Shown here: piece by piece, positions 1-7,830 of the stretch
Numbering within the stretch: position 1 is the stretch's first letter
Layout: every line of letters begins with the position of its first letter
Origin: SLRI01 sp964576715
GTDB lineage: Bacteria; Pseudomonadota; Alphaproteobacteria; Geminicoccales; Geminicoccaceae
Assembly (NCBI GenBank): GCA_964576715.1
Contig: CAZNWE010000066.1
Span: 1 to 23,622, forward strand
Reading direction: 5' to 3'
DNA length: 23,622 nt
Notes under the pieces: generated by a model
Database searches by the model: none
Seen by the model: only the letters and a program-made list of their open reading frames with translations
Told to the model about the DNA's origin: nothing
Made by a program: the position numbers and the translations under genes

Positions 1-366
1 TCGTCCGTCGGCAGCTCTTAGATTGACTGAGAGAAATCCAATAGCAAAGCGAAAATTAAAATAAAGTATGACCACCGAAACAACAATCATCGGCACGATG
101 AAAAACCAAACTCCTATAGAAAATATGGCCTCAACCAATTTTGGAGGATCCCAAGTTGCCAGAATACCATCATTTGGATTGTCGGTATTTATATCGCCCT
201 GCGCATGAGGTGCTCGCGATGAATCGTCAGCGGTCCCGATCTCCAGGCTGCCGACTCCAATGCTAAGTACTAGCACCACCAAGCTGAACCAGAATAATGG
301 ACGTTGCCAGAACGTCCGCCAACCGAAGGCATAGGCAGCCAAGACACCACCCGAAGTCATGCTCAC
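1..366 (-). CDS. Membrane protein of unknown function (5' part, runs off left edge)
   Basis: An open frame on the minus strand reads from a GTG at 366 (or an in-frame ATG at 360) to the left edge without a stop, about 122 codons. A GAGAGG lies about 7 nt before the GTG, which favours that start. Numbered from the ATG, residues 21-37 (PLFWFSLVVLVLSIG) and about 80-103 are hydrophobic and look like membrane helices, separated by a polar loop of about 45 residues rich in Asp, Asn and Pro. The N-terminus (FGWRTFWQRPLFW) recalls integral membrane proteins in which a Gly-Trp segment precedes the first helix, but I cannot name a family. Base composition is clearly less GC-rich than the rest of the window. 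The C-terminal part lies outside the window, so function cannot be assigned. Confidence 0.6.
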   Translation of the reverse strand, partial: MSMTSGGVLAAYAFGWRTFWQRPLFWFSLVVLVLSIGVGSLEIGTADDSSRAPHAQGDINTDNPNDGILATWDPPKLVEAIFSIGVWFFIVPMIVVSVVILYFNFRFAIGFLSVNLRAADGR

Positions 367-622
367 GGTACACCCTCTCGCGAATATTCTTCGTACGCAC
401 TTGCCCGCCCCCATGCTGAGGTGAAGAGCAATTCAAGAGTTTGGCAATGAGCAGGTAGGAGCCGGTGGTAGGCCGTCGATGCAGCGCAAAGGCGGTCGAT
501 CAGCATAGCTATCCCGCTTGGCGGTCGTAGAGCCAATCGGTGCCGCAATCAAGCGAATCGCGGTGATGCGCATGGGTCCCAGGAAGGCCCTTATCGGCCG
601 CGATAGCAACCTTGAGTGACGA

Positions 623-1879
623 TCAGGCGCCGATGGCCCTGGTCCAGCTACCGGCATCCGGCAACCCTTTCGCCGGCCCGATCGCCGCCACCGTGGGCTT
701 CGGGTGGCGGAGCAGCCGCGCGGCTACCCGCGCGATGTCGTCGGCCGTGACGGCCGCGTATTTGGCCGCGATCTCGGCCGGCGTCAGGTAGTCGCCGAAG
801 CAGAGCCACTGCCTGGCGATGTCCTCGCAGACCGAGAAGCAGCCCTCCTGGCCCATGAGCAGGCTCGCCTTGAGCTGCGCCTTGGCACGGGCGAGCTCGG
901 CCTCGCCGATGCCGGCCGCGAGGCCCTGCACCTCGCCCGCGATCACCCGAATCAGCTCGGGGACGTCCGCCTCACCGGTCCCGGCATAGATGCCGAAGAG
1001 GCCGGAATCCTTGTGCAGCCCGGTGAAGCTGAAGACCGAGTAGCACAAGCCGCGGTTCTCGCGGACCTCCTGGAACAGCCTTGACGACATGCCCCCGCCC
1101 AAGGCGGTCGAGAAGACCTGCAGCGGGATGAAGTCGTCGTCCTTGTAGGACATCGCCTCGAAACCCAGGCAGAGATGGACCTGCTCGAGCTCGCGGCCGG
1201 TGAGCCACTCGCCGCCGGTGTAGCGGGACGGTTCCGGCGTCGGCCGGGGGGTTCGCGGCAACTGGCCGAAGCGCGCCTCGGCGATGGCGACGATGGCCGC
1301 GTGGTCGACCTTGCCCGAGGCGGCCACCAGCAGCGCCTCGGGGCCGTAATGGGCATCGACAAAGGCCCGCAACGCCTCGCGCGGCAGCTGCTCGATCACC
1401 GCCTCGGTGCCGAGGATCGAGCGGCCGATCGCCTGGTTCGGGAAGGCCGCCTCCTGGAACTGGTCGAAGACGAGGTCGCCCGGCGTGTCGAGCGTCTCGC
1501 CGATCTCCTGCAGGATGACGTGCCGCTCTTTCTCGTACTCCTCGGCGTCGAAGGTGGAGTTCAAGAGGATGTCGGCGATGAGCTCGGCGGCGAGCGGGAC
1601 GTCCTCGGCCAGGACGCGGGCGTAGTAGGCGGTGTGCTCGCGACCGGTACAGGCGTTCAGCGAGCCGCCGACGTCCTCGATCGCCTCGGCGATGCCGCGC
1701 GCGGTCCGGGTCGGCGTGCCCTTGAACGCCATGTGCTCGAGCATGTGGGCCACACCGTTGACCTCGGCCGTCTCGTGCCGTGCTCCGGCATCGACCCAGA
1801 CGCCGAAGCTCGCGGTCTCGACCCTGGGCATCGTCTCGGTGACCACGCGGACGCCGTTCTCGAGGGTGGTGATCTTCAT
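623..1879 (-). CDS. M16 family zinc metallopeptidase (processing-peptidase-like)
   Basis: This 418-residue protein belongs to the M16B peptidases (bacterial relatives of mitochondrial processing peptidase). It carries the inverted zinc motif HxxEH at H45-M-L-E48-H49, and a third ligand Glu (E125 in VILQEI) at the family's usual distance of about 75 residues. The C-terminal half has the glycine-rich ALGGGMSSRLFQEVRE segment that shapes the substrate chamber. The ATG at 1879 is chosen over one 18 nt upstream. It forms an ATGA overlap with the thrC stop, has GGAAG just before it, and gives the family's typical MKITTLENG beginning. Coupling to thrC is a familiar alphaproteobacterial arrangement. 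The physiological substrate is unknown. The length is normal and the zinc ligands are intact, so it should be active. Confidence 0.93.
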   Translation of the reverse strand: MKITTLENGVRVVTETMPRVETASFGVWVDAGARHETAEVNGVAHMLEHMAFKGTPTRTARGIAEAIEDVGGSLNACTGREHTAYYARVLAEDVPLAAELIADILLNSTFDAEEYEKERHVILQEIGETLDTPGDLVFDQFQEAAFPNQAIGRSILGTEAVIEQLPREALRAFVDAHYGPEALLVAASGKVDHAAIVAIAEARFGQLPRTPRPTPEPSRYTGGEWLTGRELEQVHLCLGFEAMSYKDDDFIPLQVFSTALGGGMSSRLFQEVRENRGLCYSVFSFTGLHKDSGLFGIYAGTGEADVPELIRVIAGEVQGLAAGIGEAELARAKAQLKASLLMGQEGCFSVCEDIARQWLCFGDYLTPAEIAAKYAAVTADDIARVAARLLRHPKPTVAAIGPAKGLPDAGSWTRAIGA

Positions 1880-3267
1880 CGACTTCCTTCGATCCACTGC
1901 AAAAGGTCGGCCTCGATGACCGCCAGATCATCGGCCAATGTGGTGTAGTGCTCAGGCGCTTGCATCAGCGAGGCGAGCGGTACGGGGAGCGGCACGGGGT
2001 CGCCGACCGCCGCCCGCATCGCGTCCGGGAACTTGGCCGGGTGGGCGGTCGCCAGGGTCACCAGCGGCGCGCCGGCGGGGGCCATAGCACGGCCGGCGCG
2101 AATCCCGACGGCGGTGTGCGGATCGACCAGCTGCCCGGTGGTCTTCAGGACCTCGCGGATGGTCTCCGCCGTCGCCGCCTCGTCGACCCGCGCGCCCGCG
2201 AAGAGCGTGCGGACCGCGTCCCGTTTGGCGTCCTCGACCACGAGGGCCCCGGTCGCCGCGAAGTCGCGCATCGCGGCCGCCACCGCCGCGCCGTCACGGC
2301 CCTCCATCTCGAACAGCAGCCGCTCGAAATTGGAGGCCACCTGGATGTCCATCGACGGGCTCGAGGTCGCCACCACCTGCCCCCTGGCATAGCGTCCCGA
2401 CGCCAGGAACCGCGCCAGGATGTCGTTCTCGTTGGTCGCGACGATCAGCTTGGCGACCGGCAGGCCGATGCGCTTGGCGACATAGCCGGCATAGACGTCG
2501 CCGAAATTGCCGGTCGGCACGCTGAACGCCAACGGTCGCTCGAGGCCACCGAGGCGCAGCGCCGCATAGACGTAGTAGGCGGCCTGGGCCACCACCCTGG
2601 CCCAGTTGATCGAGTTGACCGCGGCGAGGTTGACGCGGTCGCGGAAGGCGCCGTCGGCGAACATCTCCTTCAGCCGGTTCTGGCAGTCGTCGAACGTGCC
2701 CTGGACCGCGATCACCCGGACATTGGCCTCGCGCGAGGTCGTCATCTGCCGCCGCTGGACCGGCGAGATCCGCCCCTTGGGGAAGAGGATCGCGACCCTG
2801 ATCCTTTTCAGCCCGGCGAAGGCGCGCACCGCCGCCGCCCCGGTATCCCCCGAGGTGGCGCCGACGATGGTGATGCTCTGGCCGCGCCGCGCCAGGACCG
2901 TCTCGAACATGCGGCCCAGGAGCTGCATGGCGAAGTCCTTGAACGCCAGGGTCGGGCCATGAAACAGCTCGAGCAGCCATTCGTCGTGACCGAGCTGGAC
3001 CAGCGGTGCTGTCGCGGCATGGCGGAAATCGGCGTAGGCCGCCCGCGCCATGGCGAGCAGCTCGGCCGCCTCGAAGCAGCCGGCGGTGAATGGTGCGAGG
3101 AGTTGCGCCGCGGTCTCCGGATAGTCGAGACCCCTGAGCCCTGCCATGTCGACCGCGGGCCAGTCCCCCGGCACGAACAGCCCGCCATCCTCGGCGAGGC
3201 CGCGCAACAGCACCTCCTCGAACGAGCGCTGCCCGGCGCCACCGCGCGTGCTCACATAGCTGATCAT
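1876..3267 (-). CDS. thrC: Threonine synthase
   Basis: ThrC is a cytosolic PLP enzyme that converts O-phospho-L-homoserine to L-threonine, the last step of threonine synthesis. The 463-residue product begins with the family's MxYxSTRG signature. It has the PLP-binding lysine in LAFKDFA (K110) and the phosphate-cradling TSGDTGAAA loop. It is of the longer, fungal/proteobacterial type with the FHGPTLAFKD motif. A GGGA lies upstream of the ATG at 3267. The gene overlaps the downstream M16 peptidase gene by ATGA, indicating one transcript and coupled translation. The 129 bp upstream hold a perfect palindrome that probably ends transcription from the preceding genes, so thrC may have its own promoter close to its start. 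No leader peptide or attenuator is evident. Confidence 0.96.
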   Translation of the reverse strand: MISYVSTRGGAGQRSFEEVLLRGLAEDGGLFVPGDWPAVDMAGLRGLDYPETAAQLLAPFTAGCFEAAELLAMARAAYADFRHAATAPLVQLGHDEWLLELFHGPTLAFKDFAMQLLGRMFETVLARRGQSITIVGATSGDTGAAAVRAFAGLKRIRVAILFPKGRISPVQRRQMTTSREANVRVIAVQGTFDDCQNRLKEMFADGAFRDRVNLAAVNSINWARVVAQAAYYVYAALRLGGLERPLAFSVPTGNFGDVYAGYVAKRIGLPVAKLIVATNENDILARFLASGRYARGQVVATSSPSMDIQVASNFERLLFEMEGRDGAAVAAAMRDFAATGALVVEDAKRDAVRTLFAGARVDEAATAETIREVLKTTGQLVDPHTAVGIRAGRAMAPAGAPLVTLATAHPAKFPDAMRAAVGDPVPLPVPLASLMQAPEHYTTLADDLAVIEADLLQWIEGSR

Positions 3268-3349
3268 CGTCTTTCCCAGTCGACCGCCGGGTCGTCATAG
3301 ATCAGCGTGGTCCGGATGGCGACCGTTGGCGGGGAAGAAAGGGGACGAT

Positions 3350-3373
3350 TCCAGGGAGGCTCGCCTCCCTGGA
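3350..3373 (-). terminator. Perfect 11-bp palindrome, probable terminator or REP-like element
   Basis: The arms TCCAGGGAGGC and GCCTCCCTGGA are perfect complements around a 2-nt centre (effectively a 9-bp stem with a CTCG-type tetraloop). It lies 23 nt past the stop of the 53-residue secreted protein gene and upstream of thrC. On the minus strand it is followed by a C/T-rich stretch (CCCCTTTCTT), a weak U tract. It could terminate the upstream transcript or be one copy of a dispersed palindromic repeat; only one copy was seen here. Confidence 0.65.
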
Positions 3374-3396
3374 CCCACCGGACTATCGGCTGTCCG

Positions 3397-3558
3397 CTAG
3401 CCCGGCACCCACTCGCCATTCTGGCAGACGTAAGGCCCGAGCCGGGTACCCTCGGGATAGGTCTGACCCTCGTGCTCGCAGTCGGCGAACGCGGCCACGG
3501 GCGCTGCCAGGATGAGCAGACAAAGCGCAAAACGAACGGCGAGACGCAGCATGGTCAT
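3397..3558 (-). CDS. Small secreted cysteine-containing protein (53 aa)
   Basis: This short gene encodes an apparent signal peptide (hydrophobic stretch from about residue 6 to 22, ending APVAAFA) followed by a mature part of about 28 residues that contains exactly two cysteines: C-x(16)-C within DCEHEGQTYPEGTR and YVCQNGEWVPG. The pattern C..G..Y..G......YxCxNGxW is shared by many tiny secreted proteins or domains with one disulfide. The ATG at 3558 has AAGGAAG just upstream; a second ATG two codons on (3552) is also possible. It sits 21 nt after a membrane-anchored protein gene on the same strand, so the two are probably co-transcribed, and a palindrome closes the unit. The function is unknown. 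Confidence that it is a real gene comes from the signal peptide, RBS and recognisable mature motif. Confidence 0.72.
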   Translation of the reverse strand: MTMLRLAVRFALCLLILAAPVAAFADCEHEGQTYPEGTRLGPYVCQNGEWVPG

Positions 3559-3579
3559 CGCTTCCTTGTGAGCGTTATC

Positions 3580-4737
3580 CTAAAGCAGCGCGCGCAGCTC
3601 AACGGCGATGGCCTCGATCAAGGCCGGGTCACCGGCTTTCCGCACGGCTTCGAGCGGCAGGAAATCCTGGCTCAGCGTCCGACGCAGCACGACCCCCCTG
3701 ATCGGATAGACCGCCGCCTGCAGCGGCCGAGCCTCGCTCTGCAGCAGCTGCGCCGCATCGAACGCCGACAGCCAGACGGTCAGTGCCGCCGCCGTATCCA
3801 GACGCTCCGTGTTGCAGTCGCGGCTCTCTGTCTGACTGCCCGCCCGGACATGCGCGAACGACCGACCGTTCATCAGGAAGAACTGCTTGCCGTGCAGATC
3901 GCCCTCGGCGCGGCACAGGACGGCTTGGCCAGCCGTCAGCGCCTCGTCGACCCGCACCTCCACGCCGGCCCGCTCGATCACGAAGATCCCCTCCTGCCGA
4001 CTGGCATCGTTCCACAACGTTCTGACCACATCGTGCCGGAAATACTCTGCATCGGCGGTCTTCAGCTCGTGGATGTGCCTGATGAAGCTGCCCGACGCCT
4101 CGAGAAACAGTTGCGGGTTCTGAAACGGTCCCTCGAAGTCATAAAGCAGCTCGCGGATCTTACGTGCGCTGGGATCCGCCACGTCGAGCGAGCGGACGCC
4201 CTCGACGAAGGCTTCGCCGCGATCGTGCACGAAGCCCAAGCCGGCCAAGGCCGTCTCGAGGTCGGCGGGCGGCTCGAACCCCTCCTTGTCACCCGCCAGC
4301 CGGCCAATACCGTTCAGCGCTGCCGTCGCGATCCCCTGCCGCTGGACCATCGACAGGGCCGGGTCCGCATCCTCCAACCGGTCGCGCAGCAAGCCGCCGG
4401 TCAGGCGGTAGCCGTCGAACTGCTGAAGATGCGACTCCAGCGAGGTGATGAACCGCTCCCGGTCAAAATCCTCGCCCTGCTTCTCCGCAACATTGAGCGC
4501 CGCGATGATCGCCCGTTCCAGATACTGCCGACGCTCGTCCGGCGGCTCGTTCTCGAGCTTGCCGGCAAAGAAGTCCTCGAATTGCTCGGTCCGATTGTCG
4601 ACCGAAAGGACCCCGAACAGCGAGTAGCTGCCACTGCCCCAGAGCCCGAGCACCACCGCGACCAGCAAAAAACCACCGACCAGCGCCGCCTGAAACGGCT
4701 TGAGCTTGGCGAGCCAACTGCCGGGGGCATCGGCCAT
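3580..4737 (-). CDS. Single-pass membrane-anchored protein of unknown function (385 aa)
   Basis: I do not recognise this family. The protein has a short Lys-containing N-terminus (residues 1-14), one strong membrane helix at about 16-36 (AALVGGFLLVAVVLGLW), and then about 345 residues that would be periplasmic if the topology is N-in. The soluble part is rich in Leu/Glu/Asp, predicted mostly helical from composition, with a Cys pair at roughly residues 275 and 308 and no catalytic signature I can name. The ATG at 4737 is preceded by AGGAGG at a normal distance; an upstream in-frame GTG would place that Shine-Dalgarno inside the gene and is rejected. It is divergent from the DUF2235 hydrolase gene, sharing a 171-bp upstream region, and lies 21 nt before the small secreted protein gene, suggesting a two-gene unit. 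Confidence 0.8.
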   Translation of the reverse strand: MADAPGSWLAKLKPFQAALVGGFLLVAVVLGLWGSGSYSLFGVLSVDNRTEQFEDFFAGKLENEPPDERRQYLERAIIAALNVAEKQGEDFDRERFITSLESHLQQFDGYRLTGGLLRDRLEDADPALSMVQRQGIATAALNGIGRLAGDKEGFEPPADLETALAGLGFVHDRGEAFVEGVRSLDVADPSARKIRELLYDFEGPFQNPQLFLEASGSFIRHIHELKTADAEYFRHDVVRTLWNDASRQEGIFVIERAGVEVRVDEALTAGQAVLCRAEGDLHGKQFFLMNGRSFAHVRAGSQTESRDCNTERLDTAAALTVWLSAFDAAQLLQSEARPLQAAVYPIRGVVLRRTLSQDFLPLEAVRKAGDPALIEAIAVELRALL

Positions 4738-4908
4738 GCGCTTCGCCTCCTGCACGAGACATCTCGAAACGGTGGAGCAAGGGACACCAGACCTTCAAGA
4801 CGTTATGCTGCCCCGCAATGCGGATCAACCAGAAATGTCGAGGCCGCTGGCCCGGCCGGACCGACGCCACGCCGGCCGAGACCCAGGCGGGCAACAGGGA
4901 GAGGGACC

Positions 4909-5994
4909 ATGACGCGGCGACTGGTGGTGAGCTTCGACGGCACCTGGAACACGCCGGGCGACGACGGCGATATCGGCAAGAACGACGTCACCAATGTCTG
5001 GCGCCTGCACCAGGCGATCCCAGAGACCGGCGCCGACGGTAAGAAGCAGCTGGCCCATTACGAGGCCGGCGTCGGTACGCGATGGTACAACCGCCTGCCG
5101 GGCGGGACGTTCGGTGCCGGCCTGTCGCGCATCCTGCGCCGGGGCTACAGCTTCCTCGTCGACAACTATGCGGAGGGCGACAGCCTCTACGTCTTCGGCT
5201 TCAGCCGCGGTGCCTATACCGCGCGCAGCCTGGTCGGCATGCTGCGCAATGTCGGGCTCCTGCAGAAAAAGCACAAACGCCGGATCGGCGAGGCCGAGCA
5301 GCTCTATCGTGCCCGCGACGAAGCTGCCGACTCCGCCACCGCCGAGACCTTCCGGCAACGCCATTCGCACCACGTCGAGGTGCAGTGCCTCGGCGTCTGG
5401 GACACCGTGGGGGCGTTGGGCGTGCCGATCAACTCCTTCGACTGGTTCAACCGCCGCTACTACGAGTTCCACGACACCGCGCTCAGCGGCATCGTCCGCC
5501 ACGCCTACCACGCGGTCGCCATCGACGAGCATCGCGCCAGCTACGACGCGACGCTCTGGGACCCCGAGGACAAGCCGCGGCAGACGGTCGAGCAGGCCTG
5601 GTTCGTCGGTGCCCACTGCAATGTCGGCGGCGGCTACCCCGACAACCGCCTGGCCGACCTGCCGCTCCTCTGGATGGCCGAAAGGGCCGGCCGAGCCGGC
5701 CTCCACCTCGACCACGGCAAGCTGCCGGCGAGGCCCGACCCGCTCGCCGCCGAGCCGGTCGATTCCTACAAGGCGTTCCTCGGCGGCGCCTACAGCCGCT
5801 TCGCCGACCGCGCCTTTCGCCCGCTCGGCCGGACCGCCTTCGGCAATGAGAGCATCCACCCGAGCGTCGTCGAACGGCTCGCCACGGACACGCAGTACCG
5901 GCCGCACAACCCGGCCCGGCCCAACCGCGAAGGCGTCAGGCTGCGCCAGCCGGGACCGCTTGCCCGCGCCATCGACCTCGCCGGCGACGCCTAG
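4909..5994 (+). CDS. DUF2235 alpha/beta hydrolase (Tle1-like phospholipase fold)
   Basis: The 361-residue protein begins with the diagnostic RLVVSFDGTWN segment of DUF2235. This family includes Tle1 phospholipase effectors of type VI secretion as well as many stand-alone hydrolases. The nucleophile elbow is GFSRG (S99) in FGFSRGAYTAR. LGVWDTVGALG (around D165) and FVGAHCNVGGGYPD (H236) match the expected acid and His regions, so a Ser-Asp-His triad is likely. No signal peptide is seen. The ATG at 4909 has GGGAGAGGG upstream; the open frame extends much further 5', but only as antisense to the neighbouring gene. No VgrG, PAAR, Hcp or immunity gene is nearby, so a T6SS effector role is unsupported. 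Its stop shares a CTAG with the convergent downstream gene. Confidence 0.9.
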   Translation: MTRRLVVSFDGTWNTPGDDGDIGKNDVTNVWRLHQAIPETGADGKKQLAHYEAGVGTRWYNRLPGGTFGAGLSRILRRGYSFLVDNYAEGDSLYVFGFSRGAYTARSLVGMLRNVGLLQKKHKRRIGEAEQLYRARDEAADSATAETFRQRHSHHVEVQCLGVWDTVGALGVPINSFDWFNRRYYEFHDTALSGIVRHAYHAVAIDEHRASYDATLWDPEDKPRQTVEQAWFVGAHCNVGGGYPDNRLADLPLLWMAERAGRAGLHLDHGKLPARPDPLAAEPVDSYKAFLGGAYSRFADRAFRPLGRTAFGNESIHPSVVERLATDTQYRPHNPARPNREGVRLRQPGPLARAIDLAGDA

Positions 5995-6860
5995 AGCCCC
6001 GCCACCATGCCGCGCCAGTGGACGCTCCTCTGCTCGAGATCGAGCGTCATCAGATCCTCGCCGACGATCACCGGCCCGGCATAGTCCGGGCGAACGTCGG
6101 CGAGGAGGGCTGCCGGATCGGCGTCCGGCGGCACGATGTGGGTCAAGAGCAGTGCCCGGGCCTCGGCCGCCGTGGCGATCCGCCCGAGCTCCGTCGAGAG
6201 CGTGTGGTAGCGGGTCACGGCCTCGATCGTCATGGTCGAACGGACCCCCGGCACCGGCCGCATCGCCCCGTGCGCGAACACCTCGTGCACCAGGAGATCG
6301 CAGCCCCGGGCCGCTGCCGCCAGGGCCGGTGAGGGCCGCGTGTCACCCGAGAGCGCCAGCTTTCGGGCCCCGTCCTCGATCACGAAGCCCAGCGCCGGCA
6401 CCACCGGCGCGTGATCCACCTCGACGGCCCGGATCGTCAGGCCGGCCAATGACACAACCTGCCCGCCCTCGAGCGGCAGGAGCTCGAGATCGAACGCCTC
6501 GGGGTTCGGCCGCGCCTCGTGCGCCAGCCGCTGTGCCCGCTCCTCGGCCCAGGCATCGCGCAGCATCGCCGCGTGGCGCAGCACCGGCGGCGGGCCATAG
6601 AGCCGGAGCGGCCGCCGCCGCCCGGCGTGCCAGCCGGCCACCGTCAGCTGCCAGAGATCGACCAGATGGTCGCTATGCAGGTGCGTCACCAGGAGCGCGT
6701 CCGGGGCCGCCGCAGAGTGGCCAGCCTCGGCCAGGCGCTGCGTGCAGCCATTGCCGCAATCGACGAGCAGCACCGTGCCGCCAGCCTCGACCAGGGTCGC
6801 GGCACCGTAGCGGCTGGGGTGCACCGCCGGACAGCCGGTGCCGAGCAAGGTGACGCGCAT
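5991..6860 (-). CDS. Metallo-beta-lactamase-fold hydrolase (RNase Z-like)
   Basis: The 289-residue protein has the MBL-fold zinc motif THLHSDH (H60, H62, D64, H65). Further ligand regions typical of the RNase Z/arylsulfatase branch follow: LALSGDTRPS, LLVHEVF and a C-terminal LLLTHIVPP. The N-terminus VTLLGTGCPAVHPSRYGAATLV matches the GTG...P..R beginning of this branch. It lacks a visible exosite arm, so tRNA 3'-processing is doubtful and a phosphodiesterase or other hydrolase role is equally possible. AGGA precedes the ATG at 6860. It is convergent with the DUF2235 gene, overlapping by the palindromic CTAG, and divergent from the DUF1194 gene. Confidence 0.9.
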   Translation of the reverse strand: MRVTLLGTGCPAVHPSRYGAATLVEAGGTVLLVDCGNGCTQRLAEAGHSAAAPDALLVTHLHSDHLVDLWQLTVAGWHAGRRRPLRLYGPPPVLRHAAMLRDAWAEERAQRLAHEARPNPEAFDLELLPLEGGQVVSLAGLTIRAVEVDHAPVVPALGFVIEDGARKLALSGDTRPSPALAAAARGCDLLVHEVFAHGAMRPVPGVRSTMTIEAVTRYHTLSTELGRIATAAEARALLLTHIVPPDADPAALLADVRPDYAGPVIVGEDLMTLDLEQRSVHWRGMVAGL

Positions 6861-6896
6861 GGCTTCCTGCAGTCGACTGAAGCGGTGGCGACACCC

Positions 6897-6924
6897 TTGA
6901 TCTCACCGCCAGGCGCCATAGCGT
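6897..6924 (+). promoter_or_regulatory. Candidate sigma-70-type promoter for the DUF1194 gene
   Basis: TTGATC and TAGCGT are separated by 16 bp, about 70 bp before the start codon of the DUF1194 gene in a divergent intergenic region. The match is partial, so this is only a candidate. Confidence 0.3.
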
Positions 6925-6996
6925 CAAGAGAAAGTGTCGATGCATCGGGAGTAGCCAACCGGCACCAAGCCGTGCCGACACGAAAAGCGGACCGCC

Positions 6997-7812
6997 ATGC
7001 TGCGCTCTTTCGGGTCCCGCGTCGTCGCGGCCCTGCTCCTCGGTCTCTCGACGCCGCTCGTCGCCGTGGCGCAGGGCTACGACCTGCCGGTGGACGTCGA
7101 ACTCGTGCTCGCGGTCGACGTCTCTGGCTCGATGGACCAGGAGGAGCACGGTGTTCAGCGCCAGGGCTACGTCGTGGCCCTCGGCCATCCCGACTTCCTC
7201 CGGGCGGTGCGTGCAGGCAGCTTTCAGCGGGTAGCGCTGACCTATGTCGAGTGGGCCGGACCCGGCCGCCAGGCGATCGTCCTGCCCTGGACCGCCGTCG
7301 CCGACGCGGCGGACGCCGAGCTTATCGCCGGCCATCTAGCGGCGGCACCGATCAGCTTCATGCGCGGCACCTCGATCAGCTCGATCCTCGATTTCGCCCT
7401 GCCGCTGTTCGACGACAACGGCTTCGAGGGGATGCGCCGGGTGATCGACATCTCCGGCGACGGGCCGAACAACATGGGGCCGCCGGTCGTCCGCTCACGC
7501 GACCGCGTGCTCGAGGCCGGCATCACCGTCAACGGCCTGCCGATCATGATCCGCGCGTCGATGCGCGGCGGACCCGGCTCGCCGGGCCTCGACGACTACT
7601 ACCGCGAGTGCGTGATCGGCGGTCCCGGCGCTTTCGTCCTGCCGGTGCGGGCGCCGCACGAGCTGGCCGAAGCGGTCCGGCGCAAGCTGATCCTCGACAT
7701 TGCCGGGCTGCCCGAACAGCACCCCGCCGCGGTTGTGCCGGCGCAGTCCGGCCCGCCGGTCGATTGCCTGACCGGCGAGCGGCAGCGCCGCGGCTTCCTG
7801 CAGCAGCCTTGA
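6997..7812 (+). CDS. Secreted DUF1194 (von Willebrand A-like) protein
   Basis: The 271-residue protein has a signal peptide (residues 1-25, hydrophobic AALLLGL core, likely cleaved after AVA) followed by a VWA-like fold. The metal-ion-dependent adhesion site is visible as DVSGS (D41, S43, S45) directly after the first strand ELVLAV. The strand-plus-loop segment RVIDISGDGPNNMG is characteristic of DUF1194, which is common in alphaproteobacteria. A conserved Cys pair in the C-terminal half (YYRECVIGG and VDCLTG) may form a disulfide in the periplasm. The role of the family is unknown; VWA domains usually mediate protein-protein contacts. The RBS before the ATG at 6997 is weak. It stands alone on this strand and converges on a small membrane protein gene. 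Confidence 0.9.
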   Translation: MLRSFGSRVVAALLLGLSTPLVAVAQGYDLPVDVELVLAVDVSGSMDQEEHGVQRQGYVVALGHPDFLRAVRAGSFQRVALTYVEWAGPGRQAIVLPWTAVADAADAELIAGHLAAAPISFMRGTSISSILDFALPLFDDNGFEGMRRVIDISGDGPNNMGPPVVRSRDRVLEAGITVNGLPIMIRASMRGGPGSPGLDDYYRECVIGGPGAFVLPVRAPHELAEAVRRKLILDIAGLPEQHPAAVVPAQSGPPVDCLTGERQRRGFLQQP

Positions 7813-7830
7813 GCCAAAACGGCTGTCCGC

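Noticed and set aside
361..622. Minus-strand frames of 61 and 74 codons between the left-edge gene and the M16 peptidase gene
   Set aside because: One overlaps the end of the M16 gene out of frame; neither has a good RBS or protein-like composition. No terminator hairpin was found in this gap.
3307..4908. Long plus-strand open frame upstream of and continuous with the DUF2235 gene
   Set aside because: It is antisense to the membrane-anchored protein gene and the small secreted protein gene; the DUF2235 motif and a good Shine-Dalgarno begin only at 4909.
4909..5994. Type VI secretion effector module
   Set aside because: The hydrolase fold fits Tle1, but no VgrG, Hcp, PAAR, adaptor or clear immunity gene is in the window.
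4994..6853. 619-codon plus-strand frame rich in Pro, Arg and Ser
   Set aside because: Composition is that of a shifted reading of GC-rich DNA; it overlaps the DUF2235 gene out of frame and the MBL gene on the opposite strand.
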